A DNA stretch of 64,000 nt. Origin: Ricordea florida. Taxonomy: Eukaryota > Cnidaria > Anthozoa > Corallimorpharia > Ricordeidae. The notes under the pieces are model-generated. The model was given only the letters and a program-made list of their open reading frames with translations, was not told where the DNA came from and did not search any database. The stretch spans positions 26,059,135 through 26,123,134 of the forward strand of contig OX453283.1 of assembly GCA_949710005.1 (NCBI GenBank). The letters are read 5' to 3'. The translations under genes and the position numbers were made by a program. Of the stretch, positions 8,123 through 16,001 are shown in pieces; position 1 is the stretch's first letter, and each line of letters begins with the position of its first letter.

Positions 8123-9094
8123 ATGGCGGAAGAAATACCAATGGAAGATTTTTCAAGAGATAATGATGATGCTGGTGAAGATGAAGATGATGATGCTAAT
8201 AATATAATTACATCCACATCTACTAGTACTTTTCAAAATCCCGCGTTTGATGATGAAGATGAAGAGCAAGAAAATTCGCCCAATGAAAAAACCTCCTTAT
8301 TAGGAAATAAACAAAAAGAATTCGAAGGAGCAGAATATGAAATAAAAAAAGTACGCCCAAAATCAAAATTAAAACGATTTGTTTCATTTTTCCAGCGTAC
8401 TAGTACTGGTATAGAATTGCCAGCAGTTAAAGGCCCATCTGACGGAATATATGTTTATACGGCTAATGATGATGATTTTAGAAGATATGATAAAAAAACA
8501 GGAAAATTAATGGAAAAACTAAAACCTGGAAAATTAAAAGACGCCTTGGGGCCAACTAGAGGAGAAATAGTTGAGCGAATCAATTTAGAAATTGCGAATA
8601 AAAAAGAAAAACAAAATGAGAGGCTAGAAAGAAAAAAAGTCCTTGATAATAAACCTAATAAAACAACAGAAGAAGAGGCAGAGATTGAAAATTTAAATGC
8701 AGAAGTTATAGAAAACGATGAAGATATAGCAAACGATGTTGCTGAAAGAGAAAGAATCCAAGAAACAATGTCTTTGAGAGAGCGAATAAAGTATATCTTC
8801 AAAAAGCACGGGTTTACAGTATTTGCAGTTTTAAGCGCAGTTGGTTTAGTAATTGGGGTTATAATTTCTAATCTTTCCAAAGGGCTATCTACCTTGGGAA
8901 GGGGTTTAGGAAATGGGTTGAAAACTATAGGTAAAAAACTGAGTGAAATATTACCAGGAATGGTCGGAGCAATAGTTAGCTTTCTTTTCAAAACAGCGGG
9001 CGAGGTTATTGGGTTTTTGGGTAAGAATGCTTGGCTTTTGATAATGGCTGTAGTTCTATATTTTGTGGAAAGTATAAAAAAGAAGAGAAAGTAA
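8123..9094 (+). CDS. Tail-anchored membrane protein with acidic N terminus and coiled coil
   Basis: A 323-residue protein. Residues 1-70 are strongly acidic and low-complexity, about 145-215 form a charged coiled coil, and the last hundred residues are hydrophobic and glycine-rich. There are membrane segments near 229-251 and 303-318, with amphipathic GLGNGLKTIGKKL between them. It ends in a basic KKKRK. I recall similar C termini in cnidarian Polinton proteins, but no function is known to me. A membrane-active virion protein is plausible. The next gene starts 38 bp after its stop. Confidence 0.75.
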   Translation: MAEEIPMEDFSRDNDDAGEDEDDDANNIITSTSTSTFQNPAFDDEDEEQENSPNEKTSLLGNKQKEFEGAEYEIKKVRPKSKLKRFVSFFQRTSTGIELPAVKGPSDGIYVYTANDDDFRRYDKKTGKLMEKLKPGKLKDALGPTRGEIVERINLEIANKKEKQNERLERKKVLDNKPNKTTEEEAEIENLNAEVIENDEDIANDVAERERIQETMSLRERIKYIFKKHGFTVFAVLSAVGLVIGVIISNLSKGLSTLGRGLGNGLKTIGKKLSEILPGMVGAIVSFLFKTAGEVIGFLGKNAWLLIMAVVLYFVESIKKKRK

Positions 9095-9096
9095 CA

Positions 9097-9107
9097 AATT
9101 TAAAGAT
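9097..9107 (+). promoter_or_regulatory. Late-type box variant AATTTAAAGAT
   Basis: It differs by one base from AATCTAAAGAT and lies 25 bases before the ATG at 9133, which supports that start over an in-frame upstream start that would overlap the preceding gene. Confidence 0.45.
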
Positions 9108-9132
9108 AACATGCCGTTCAGTAAAATACAAT

Positions 9133-9750
9133 ATGAACGAATACAATGGAATTTATCCTCAATTACCTAATAATAATTTCCAAACGCAAAGCGGAGATAA
9201 TTTGATTAATTTCAGACTACAAAAATCAAGCGAGGTATTACAAAATCTCGAGAAGGAAATTAAACATTACGAAGAAGTGAGGAAAAAATATAATAGAGCT
9301 AGAGGAATATGTACAAAAATTAGTGTTTCTGGCGGATTTATTTCAGTTCTTCTATCAGCAAGCGGATTAGGAACTTCTCTCACGGGTTTTGGTGCTGTTG
9401 TTGGCGTGCCTTTGGGTGTGGTTGGGGGCGTTTTTGGTGGTTTGTCGATTGGATTTGGTTTTGCCTCAAAAAGTCTTTCTGGTAAAGTTAGTAAACACGA
9501 ACAAACCGTTGCAATTGCAAAATCAAAATTAAACACCATTAATGATTTAGTCTCAAAAGCTTTGAAAGATAATGTTATATCCGACCAAGAATTTTCCATA
9601 ATTTTAGCAGAGTTGGAAAAGTTTCAAAAACTGAAACAAGAAATACGACAAAAATTCAGAAAAGCTTCAGAAAAAAACTTCGACATGTCTTTAATAAGGA
9701 AGAAAGTTCGAGAAGATCTATTAAAAGAATTAACCAATCCCGCTCATTAA
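9133..9750 (+). CDS. Coiled-coil protein with glycine-rich double hydrophobic segment
   Basis: A 205-residue protein from the ATG at 9133; the frame is also open upstream to 9031 but that would overlap the previous gene. A coiled coil (about 36-60) is followed by a glycine-rich hydrophobic hairpin (about 67-112) and a long second coiled coil (about 115-190). This layout resembles pore- or membrane-inserting proteins with a helical hairpin between coiled coils. I do not recognise a family. Confidence 0.7.
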   Translation: MNEYNGIYPQLPNNNFQTQSGDNLINFRLQKSSEVLQNLEKEIKHYEEVRKKYNRARGICTKISVSGGFISVLLSASGLGTSLTGFGAVVGVPLGVVGGVFGGLSIGFGFASKSLSGKVSKHEQTVAIAKSKLNTINDLVSKALKDNVISDQEFSIILAELEKFQKLKQEIRQKFRKASEKNFDMSLIRKKVREDLLKELTNPAH

Positions 9751-9835
9751 AAATTTCTTTTGAAAGAACTGATGTGGGGTGTAATTGTTTTGCGGGGGTT
9801 AGAAGAGAGGTTAATTGATTTTACATCTTATTCTT

Positions 9836-9846
9836 AATCTAAAGAT
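9836..9846 (+). promoter_or_regulatory. Late-type box AATCTAAAGAT
   Basis: An exact copy of the box at 8090 and 11500, 27 bases before the ATG at 9874. The 120-bp gap upstream holds no other gene. Confidence 0.6.
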
Positions 9847-9873
9847 CAGAAAAATTGGAAAACAAAGAATAAG

Positions 9874-11484
9874 ATGTTATTTGACGATTTCAAAAACCGA
9901 TACCCAAAAGCAAATCTTACTAAATTCAATTATGTAAACGATTTATATGGCGGATATATTGAATGGAAAGTTAATGGAACGACTGTAATGTCTAATGATG
10001 ATCCTTCTGGAAAAACATGGACTGATGATCTTCCTGATAATTTGAAAACATTATTATGGAAAGATTTGGGGGTAGAAAAAAAAGTTAAGGTAAGTTCATT
10101 TCCAAAAAGTTTAACATTTACAAAACAAACATATCCAATACCCGGGATTAAATTCGATGAATTTGCTCTTAATGTAACAAAAACGTTAACCAATCTAAAT
10201 ATATATGTTTCAGAAAAAGATAGTTTCACCGCATCAATGAAAAATGTTTTTAAAAATCAAACTGTGGGGTTTACTAGTGGAAAAGAAGCTAGAGCTTGGT
10301 TGAGCAAACCAAATATTAATCAGTGGCCACAACAATTAAACATGGCGGTTTGGTGCGCAACGTCTGGATGCGGTGTAAGTTTAAGTGATATTTTTAGTTA
10401 CCCGAAAGTTATTAGAAGTTTTTTTGTATTTCACATTTACTTTACAATAAGAAGAATATTATATGAATTGTACGTGCCATTACCCGACGAAAAAACTTTT
10501 TCCTTAAAAAATAATCCATATAACAAAAATGCTTATAATAGATTGTGCGCAGAATTTGGGTTAAGTAATAATCAAGATTTTAAAGGATGGAATAAGCCTT
10601 TAGCTGATTTTAGATTTAGGGGTGGTACAAACCATGGGGTTGGAGATGTATTCGTTGATTATGGGAAAGGATATGCAGACCCCGGAAGTGTTCCTGGGAG
10701 CGCATCTGCGCAATCAACGGGTGGTGGATACCAAAATGTCAGGATTATAAGAGGTTATGATACAGAAGCTAATATTTGGCCAAGCAGCGAAAATAAATTT
10801 TACGATGATGGGGGTAGAAAAAATAAAGGTGATTTAGTATCAATGCTTCGAAATGATCATTTTGTTGATTTTCAATATGCTTGGTTTATAGCAGAATCTG
10901 GGCATGGATTAACAAAGGCGGGATTGGGGAGAATAAATAGATCAATTGAAGCTTTTGTTTATTGTGTTTTGGGCTCACAAGTTAATACTAGAACTTCAAT
11001 TGTTAGTAAAGGGGGCGGTGGTTTTGAAACCCAACAAAATTTTATATCTTTATTCGAAAGTTCTGTGATTGAAAATGACATATCCAAATCAATTCAAAGA
11101 TATCAAACTGCGGTTCAAGAATCAAAATCTCGCCTTGATTTGGCTGTAGCTCCTGGTGTTTGGCTAATGCCTAGCAATTTAATAATAAATATAGAAAGTG
11201 TGGTTGGGTACAATAATAATCTGAAAATAGCTACAGAAGATATGAAATTTGGGGAAAATAATTCAATAAATATTGAAACAAAAAATGTTGGAATACCTAA
11301 TAGTTTAGGAACATCAAAGGTTTCATTAAATACCAATCCGCAACCAAGGAAACCTAAATTAAGCAATAACGAAAAATCAGACAATGAGGAAGAAGTTAGT
11401 AATATAGAAACATCTTCTCATCAAAATAATCTTATTGTTTTAATGCTAGCCGGAGGATTATTATCCTGGTTTTTATTTCGTTAA
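9874..11484 (+). CDS. Large tail-anchored virion-type protein, function unknown
   Basis: A 536-residue protein, mostly globular and beta/loop-rich with many Asn and Gly residues. A polar linker (about 470-515) leads to a single C-terminal hydrophobic anchor (518-536, LIVLMLAGG). Two nearby cysteines occur in a WCATSGCG motif. I do not recognise a domain and see no protease triad. It lies among virion-type genes with its own AATCTAAAGAT box, so a late structural or membrane-surface protein is likely. It is the largest unassigned gene of the element. Confidence 0.75.
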   Translation: MLFDDFKNRYPKANLTKFNYVNDLYGGYIEWKVNGTTVMSNDDPSGKTWTDDLPDNLKTLLWKDLGVEKKVKVSSFPKSLTFTKQTYPIPGIKFDEFALNVTKTLTNLNIYVSEKDSFTASMKNVFKNQTVGFTSGKEARAWLSKPNINQWPQQLNMAVWCATSGCGVSLSDIFSYPKVIRSFFVFHIYFTIRRILYELYVPLPDEKTFSLKNNPYNKNAYNRLCAEFGLSNNQDFKGWNKPLADFRFRGGTNHGVGDVFVDYGKGYADPGSVPGSASAQSTGGGYQNVRIIRGYDTEANIWPSSENKFYDDGGRKNKGDLVSMLRNDHFVDFQYAWFIAESGHGLTKAGLGRINRSIEAFVYCVLGSQVNTRTSIVSKGGGGFETQQNFISLFESSVIENDISKSIQRYQTAVQESKSRLDLAVAPGVWLMPSNLIINIESVVGYNNNLKIATEDMKFGENNSINIETKNVGIPNSLGTSKVSLNTNPQPRKPKLSNNEKSDNEEEVSNIETSSHQNNLIVLMLAGGLLSWFLFR

Positions 11485-11499
11485 TGTTTTGATTATATA

Positions 11500-11510
11500 A
11501 ATCTAAAGAT
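11500..11510 (+). promoter_or_regulatory. Late-type box AATCTAAAGAT
   Basis: An exact copy 24 bases before the ATG of the penton-like gene, and 15 bp after the stop of the preceding gene. Confidence 0.6.
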
Positions 11511-11534
11511 GAACATAATGTAATCAAAACAAAA

Positions 11535-12167
11535 ATGCTAAGTATTACAATGTATGATTCTGAAACAAGGATTTATTTAGATCCACCGCTGGAAAATCTT
11601 CGTGAGATACAGCTCCTAGATTGTAATATACAAACCAAAAGATTGATTAATTTCAAGGACGAACAGACAATATTATATGGCAAGAATCAGAGCTTCATAA
11701 TTCAACCGGGCACATATTCTCTTAGCGGCATCCAATCAATCTTTCTTAATGATCCTGGTCTGGAAAAAATAACAATAATTGAGACTGATACTATTGACTA
11801 TCTTTATTCAAATAAGAACTCCAAAGTTATAATTACGAGAGGATTGTCAATTGGTTTAGGAGTTCCTATAGTTTTAAATCCTGGTAAATTATACCCCATA
11901 AATATACAGATTAGGGAACCTTTGAGACTTATGTGTAGTATAGTGGATAATAAATCGTCATATATGAATAACACCAAATATGGAGAACTTGTGAAACTCT
12001 CACCATCGCACCTACTCGCGAACATACCCTCAAAGGATTATCCGACAATCCCGGTTCAAAAATATGAAAGTCCCATAAACCACTTTGATTTAACTATCTT
12101 AGACAATGAATGGAAAAAACTTAATTTAAGGGGATTGCCAATAACTTTTAGTTTAAGATTTAGATAA
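11535..12167 (+). CDS. Probable minor capsid / penton-like protein
   Basis: A 210-residue protein, beta-rich and lacking membrane segments. The N terminus (TMYDSETRIYLDPPLENLREIQLL is the region at about residues 5-28) and the following GTYSLSGIQ segment resemble the single jelly-roll minor capsid or penton proteins of animal Polintons as I remember them. Size fits. It is the last plus-strand gene, with its own late-type box, and ends 5 bp before a hairpin shared with the convergent cluster. A predicted single jelly roll would support the call. Confidence 0.5.
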   Translation: MLSITMYDSETRIYLDPPLENLREIQLLDCNIQTKRLINFKDEQTILYGKNQSFIIQPGTYSLSGIQSIFLNDPGLEKITIIETDTIDYLYSNKNSKVIITRGLSIGLGVPIVLNPGKLYPINIQIREPLRLMCSIVDNKSSYMNNTKYGELVKLSPSHLLANIPSKDYPTIPVQKYESPINHFDLTILDNEWKKLNLRGLPITFSLRFR

Positions 12168-12172
12168 ATTTT

Positions 12173-12205
12173 TGTTATGTAACCAAAATGAATGGTTATA
12201 TAACA
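12173..12205. terminator. Hairpin between convergent genes (copy 2)
   Basis: Arms TGTTATGTAACC (12173-12184) and GGTTATATAACA (12194-12205) pair over 12 bp with one G-T wobble and a 9-nt loop. The arms match the hairpin at 7139-7171. It separates the penton-like gene from the minus-strand accessory cluster. Confidence 0.62.
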
Positions 12206-12218
12206 TAATTATTTCTAA

Positions 12219-12743
12219 TTAATCTTCACCCCATCTTTCTTTCAAATCTCTTAATTCCTCAAAATCGATACACCAATCTAAATATCTAGATGGGTGCCAT
12301 GCTACGGCCATTAGTTCATCATATAAAGATTCATAAATATTCTCTTTATAAAATATCTTATATGGGTCAACTTCTATTTTTAAAGAAAAAGAATCATGAA
12401 TAATTTTTTTTTTCATCTCACTCCCATGCCAATATGTAAAAGTATTATCCATTGCTTTTATTAATTCTGAAACAAGCTCTTCATCAGTAAAATTTTTACA
12501 AAAACTAAAAACAAAAAAAATATTCTGTAATCCATAACAAATAGTACACCCAAAATCTTCATTTTCTTCAAAACCTCGATTTCTTACAAATATTGTTCTT
12601 TTTTCACTCATAAAAAACCTATATTTTGGGATGTCTTCCATTAAATATTCCTTTAATACAGTAATAAAAGTATATATATCTAATCTTTCTTCATTAATAT
12701 ATTCAATAGTAATATTTTCTTCTTCTGCATCTTTTCTATCCAT
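12219..12743 (-). CDS. Accessory protein with C-terminal WCIDFEEL motif (paralogue A)
   Basis: A 174-residue soluble protein. The last 26 residues include WHPSRYLDWCIDFEELRDLK, nearly the same as in the gene at 13194-13772, and the preceding 40 residues also align, so the two are paralogues. Their N-terminal halves have diverged. The AxHPxRxxxWCxD-type ending recalls C-terminal motifs of accessory proteins in giant viruses; function is unknown. It is the last of three co-oriented genes and has an exact AAAATTGATTTAAA box overlapping the stop of the gene upstream. Confidence 0.72.
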   Translation of the reverse strand: MDRKDAEEENITIEYINEERLDIYTFITVLKEYLMEDIPKYRFFMSEKRTIFVRNRGFEENEDFGCTICYGLQNIFFVFSFCKNFTDEELVSELIKAMDNTFTYWHGSEMKKKIIHDSFSLKIEVDPYKIFYKENIYESLYDELMAVAWHPSRYLDWCIDFEELRDLKERWGED

Positions 12744-12768
12744 TTTATTTTTATTTTATATTTTTTTC

Positions 12769-12782
12769 TTTAAATCAATTTT
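12769..12782 (-). promoter_or_regulatory. Early-type box AAAATTGATTTAAA
   Basis: It lies 25 bases before the ATG at 12743 and is identical to the box at 8054-8067. The TGA inside it is the stop codon of the upstream gene, so the promoter and gene end are fused. Confidence 0.6.
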
Positions 12783-13164
12783 TACTTTTTCTACATTCTT
12801 TACAAGAAGCTTTTTGTTTGCCATGTTCGCATATTTGTTTTCCTCCACATTCTTTACATTGTTGTTTTTGTTTATTGTGTTCGCATATTTGAGATCCTCC
12901 ACATTCCTTACATCGATATTTATATTTATTATGCATACAATTATGTCCATTACATTCACTACAAAATTTTTTATTTTTTTCATGATCACAAATAATTCTG
13001 CTAATAGAAATAACTTTTTCAATTAAATGAGTAATTTCCTCATCTTTGAAATTTTTAATCTCGCTAATTAGCTCTTTTTTACTCATTTTTGCTCTTCCTT
13101 TGATTTCTAGATCTTTCGCTATTATTTTTAGTTCATAAGTATATAAATCTCTTAATTTATCCAT
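12775..13164 (-). CDS. SAP-like plus Cys/His repeat zinc protein
   Basis: A 129-residue protein. The first 40 residues (LRDLYTYELKIIAKDL region) look like a SAP/Rho-N helix-extended-loop-helix fold that could bind nucleic acid. From about residue 57 there are four or five short repeats of the pattern C-x-H-x6-8-C-x2-C-x-G (for example ICEHNKQKQQCKECGG), which should bind zinc. Such repeats are familiar from giant viruses and protists. It lies between the two WCIDFEEL paralogues and shares their orientation. A DNA- or RNA-binding regulatory role is inference. Confidence 0.72.
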   Translation of the reverse strand: MDKLRDLYTYELKIIAKDLEIKGRAKMSKKELISEIKNFKDEEITHLIEKVISISRIICDHEKNKKFCSECNGHNCMHNKYKYRCKECGGSQICEHNKQKQQCKECGGKQICEHGKQKASCKECRKSKN

Positions 13165-13193
13165 AACTAATCTTTTATGTATATTACCTATCC

Positions 13194-13207
13194 TTATAAA
13201 TCAATAC
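13194..13207 (-). promoter_or_regulatory. Early-type box variant (GTATTGATTTATAA)
   Basis: It lies 30 bases before the ATG at 13164 and shares the ATTGATTTA core. It overlaps the stop codon of the upstream gene, as the box at 12769 does. Confidence 0.45.
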
Positions 13208-13772
13208 CCCATCTTTTTTTCAAATCTCTCAACTCTTCAAAATCAATACACCAATCTAAAACTCTAATGGGATTCCATGCTACTTCCATTAAATCATTAT
13301 GCAAATCATTATAAAATTTCTTTTTGTGTAATACCTTATGTACATCTTTGTATAATGTGATTTTAATTGAATCAATAATAAAATCATTCATACTATTTGC
13401 ATAATAATAATCATCATCATCATTATAAATGTCCATAAAATATTTTTGTTTTTGATATCTTTCATAACTAGCATTTGCATTATCTATTAATAACTCAGAA
13501 ATTTCATCAAATAATATAACCCCCTCATCAAAATCTATTTCATCATCTTCCCAATAATAGATAAACTTTTCGCCGTCGTTCTTACCAAAATATATAATTT
13601 TAATATCGACCAGACTATCTTTATCTAAAAAACCATAATTTTTTGATATTACTTTTAACAAATCCTTATTCATTGAATCAATGAAATCACCAATTTCCAA
13701 TTCTTTTTCATTAAAATACTTAAATTTAAGTATACCATTTTCAATAAATTCTTGAATTGTTAAACCTTCCAT
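13194..13772 (-). CDS. Accessory protein with C-terminal WCIDFEEL motif (paralogue B)
   Basis: A 192-residue acidic protein, paralogous to the gene at 12219-12743 through its C-terminal 65 residues (WNPIRVLDWCIDFEEL and the preceding helix). The N-terminal two thirds differ and contain an Asp/Tyr-rich stretch near residue 120. It has no recognised catalytic domain. It is the first gene of the minus-strand cluster and the closest to the element's end, where accessory genes are often gained. Confidence 0.72.
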   Translation of the reverse strand: MEGLTIQEFIENGILKFKYFNEKELEIGDFIDSMNKDLLKVISKNYGFLDKDSLVDIKIIYFGKNDGEKFIYYWEDDEIDFDEGVILFDEISELLIDNANASYERYQKQKYFMDIYNDDDDYYYANSMNDFIIDSIKITLYKDVHKVLHKKKFYNDLHNDLMEVAWNPIRVLDWCIDFEELRDLKKRWGIDL

Positions 13773-13804
13773 TTCTTTCTAATCCTTTAGCATATTTTTT
13801 TTTG

Positions 13805-13818
13805 ATAAAATCAATTTT
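13805..13818 (-). promoter_or_regulatory. Early-type box AAAATTGATTTTAT
   Basis: It carries the AAAATTGA octamer 32 bases before the ATG at 13772. Related ATTGATTTAAGG sequence recurs at 13873-13885. Confidence 0.55.
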
Positions 13819-13969
13819 TTGAAATCTTTACCCCTCACCTATTCTTGAAATATTCATTTACATCACCCATCCTTAAATCAATTCTTGAAATATCCAGTAA
13901 CCTAAAAATGACTGGGGGACCCCCACTTAACCTAAAAACCAACTTATAAATTGGCCCATATAGTAGTCC
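13819..13969. other. Right terminal region of the Polinton
   Basis: No gene. Three related copies of a TTGAAAT(A/C)T motif preceded by CAATT or TATTC occur at about 13811, 13841 and 13881. A short palindrome, TGGGGGACCCCCA, lies at about 13913-13925. Any terminal inverted repeat and target duplication cannot be confirmed without the left end. The satellite begins at 13970. Confidence 0.45.
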
Positions 13970-16001
13970 ATGTCGCTCTGCCATTGCACTGGTCATAGCA
14001 GTATTAGACCCGGGCAGATGGCGCCATAAAGAAAAGAAAATTGTCTAAGAGGACAGCGTGTTTGGGTGCAGTGTAGAGGGAGGAGTGAGACGCATGCGTT
14101 CTGTATTTAGGGCACCATATGGATGCAGGATATTTGTAGCTATAAGTTTGCGCGCCCCGTAGGTTGTGGGTGGTGGGGGATGGCAATAGGGATAGGGAGG
14201 TTTGTAACTAAATAGAACCATTAGAAACTAACCATTAGAAACTAACTTATAGCTACAAATATCCTGCATCCATATGGTGCCCTAAATACAGAACGCATGC
14301 GTCTCACTCCTCCTTTTACACTACACCCCAAAACGCTGGTTTTTAGACACGTTTGTTTTTTCTTTTTACGGCGTTCTCTGCCTGGGTCTAATAGTGCTGT
14401 GACCAGTGCAATGGCAGAGCGACATGGTGGTACCTAGTTGAGCCCAAAGTGCAATGAACTCAACCCGGTGCACCCCGAAGGATGAAAACGACCAAGCCAC
14501 AAGGCCAAAGGCCGAAAACCCCCTCAGATGACAGTAGGGATGTCACCGGCCCAGCACGGGAGATGACAAGCGGCAGGTGCAATGCTCGTCTTATCGTCAC
14601 CGCGTCAGGTAGGGAGTCACGTATTAGATGCTTTGTAATGATCCTCTGTAGTTTATCTAAAAATATCTTTCATCCATATGGTGCCCTATATACAGAGCGC
14701 ATGCGTGTCACTTCTCCCTTTACACTGCACAAAAAAAACGTTGGTTTCTAGACACGTATTAGATACTTTGTAATGATCCTATTTAGTTTCTAATACGTTT
14801 GGTTTTCGGGTACCATACGGATAGAGGAGTTTTCTACATTGATAATTGCGCACCCCGTAGGGTGTGGTGCGGTGGAGGATAGGGACGGTTAGAGGTAAAT
14901 AAGACCACTACAAACTTTCTAAAAGCAAGTGTATAGAAATTAGCGTTATTTGGGTAGAGTGAAAAACGAGCGTTTTTTCGGTAGTGTTAGGGCGGAGAGG
15001 TGAGTCGCATGCGTTTTGTTTCAGGGGAACCAAATGGATGTGGAAGGTTTGTAGTTAGAAGTTTGCGCACCCCATAGGATGGGTTTGGTGTGGAATGGTT
15101 GGATGGCACAAACTTACTAACACCATTACAAACTAGATAAAAATGTGTCTGAAATAAAGTGTTTCTCGTGGTAGTGTCAAGGGAAAGACTGAGACGCATT
15201 GGTTCTGTTTTAAGGTACGAAATATATGTGGAAGGTTTGTAGTTACAGGTTTGTGCACCAAATAGGATGGGTTAGATGGGGGATGGTTGGAGGGGCTAAA
15301 CTTACCAACACCATTACAAACTATCTAAGAAAGACACCGGGAACTAATTCTCTGTACTCTTCGCAAACAATGTGTGGGTTCTTTTAACGTCCCACCAAGT
15401 ATTACGAACAAGTGGTTGTGAGTCGGAACCTAAAGGTTATCGTCCTTCTCCGAGACGACTACAAAGTCTAACCATTTAAAAATGTCATTGCAAAGGCAGC
15501 ACTTTCTCCTCAGTAATTAAAAGACCTTGACTGATGGTTCGGCCGAGGTTTGAACCAACGACCTCTCGCGCGATAGTCTGGCGCTCTACAAACTCAGCTA
15601 ACCGGTCGAAGGTCAAGATAAGAAAATCGCAAACATTTGAAGAGTGTCAAAAAATAGACGTTTATCGGTAGGGTACAAAAAAGGGTGTTTTGGGGGGTAG
15701 TGGTAAGGCGGAAAGGTGAGACGCATGCGTTCTGTATTTAGGGCACCACATGGATGAAGGATATTTTTAGTTAAACTACAGAGGATCATTACAAAGTACC
15801 TAATACGTGAATCCTTACCTGACGCGGTGACGATAAAACGGGCATTGCACCTGCCGCTTGTCGTCTCCCGTGTTGGGCTGGTGACATCCCTACTGTCATG
15901 TGAGGAGGTTTTTGACCTACAGCCTTGTGGCTTGGTCGTTTTCCTCCTTCGGGGTGCGCCGGGTTGAGTTCATTGCACTTCGGGCTCAACTAGGTATCAC
16001 C
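13970..16001. repeat. Satellite unit 1 (diverged terminal unit)
   Basis: It differs from units 2 to 5 at many positions (for example CTGGTTTTTAG, CCTATTTAG, GACTACAAAG and CAGTAATTAAAAG) and shares these variants with unit 7. Its left edge cuts into the palindrome arm. Sub-repeats of about 190 to 200 bp lie at about 14755-15330. Confidence 0.85.
15345..15615 (-). mobile_element. tRNA-derived SINE inside the satellite unit (first of seven)
   Basis: On the minus strand a tRNA-like head has an A box (TAGCTGAGTTTGTAGAGCG) and a B box (GGTTCAAACC, 15547-15556), followed by a conserved SINE body. The other B boxes start at 17579, 19611, 21643, 23675, 25329 and 27342, so all seven units carry it. 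The body resembles a SINE common in anthozoan genomes, by recollection. The tRNA part does not fold cleanly in its anticodon arm, so it is not a tRNA gene. Confidence 0.75.

Larger units (their letters stand above)
1..13969. mobile_element. Polinton/Maverick-type (adintovirus-like) element, right part
   Basis: The block combines protein-primed DNA polymerase B, a retroviral-type integrase, a packaging ATPase and capsid-type genes, which together define Polintons/Mavericks. It is AT-rich and intronless with tightly packed genes, unlike the exon-intron DNA to its right. Every main frame is uninterrupted, so the copy looks young. The left end, the start of the polymerase and the left terminal repeat lie outside the window. 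The right limit is set only by where the satellite begins. I see no adenovirus-type maturation protease, which may lie to the left. Identification of the class is secure; exact boundaries are not. Confidence 0.88.

Noticed and set aside
9031-9132. An upstream in-frame start for the 205-residue coiled-coil gene.
   Set aside because: It would overlap the preceding gene; the late-type box and spacing favour the ATG at 9133.
12631-13026. A hydrophobic 131-codon plus-strand frame.
   Set aside because: It is the antisense shadow of the AT-rich zinc-repeat and WCIDFEEL genes.
15541-15613. A functional tRNA gene in the satellite.
   Set aside because: The A and B boxes are good but the anticodon arm does not fold, and a SINE body follows.
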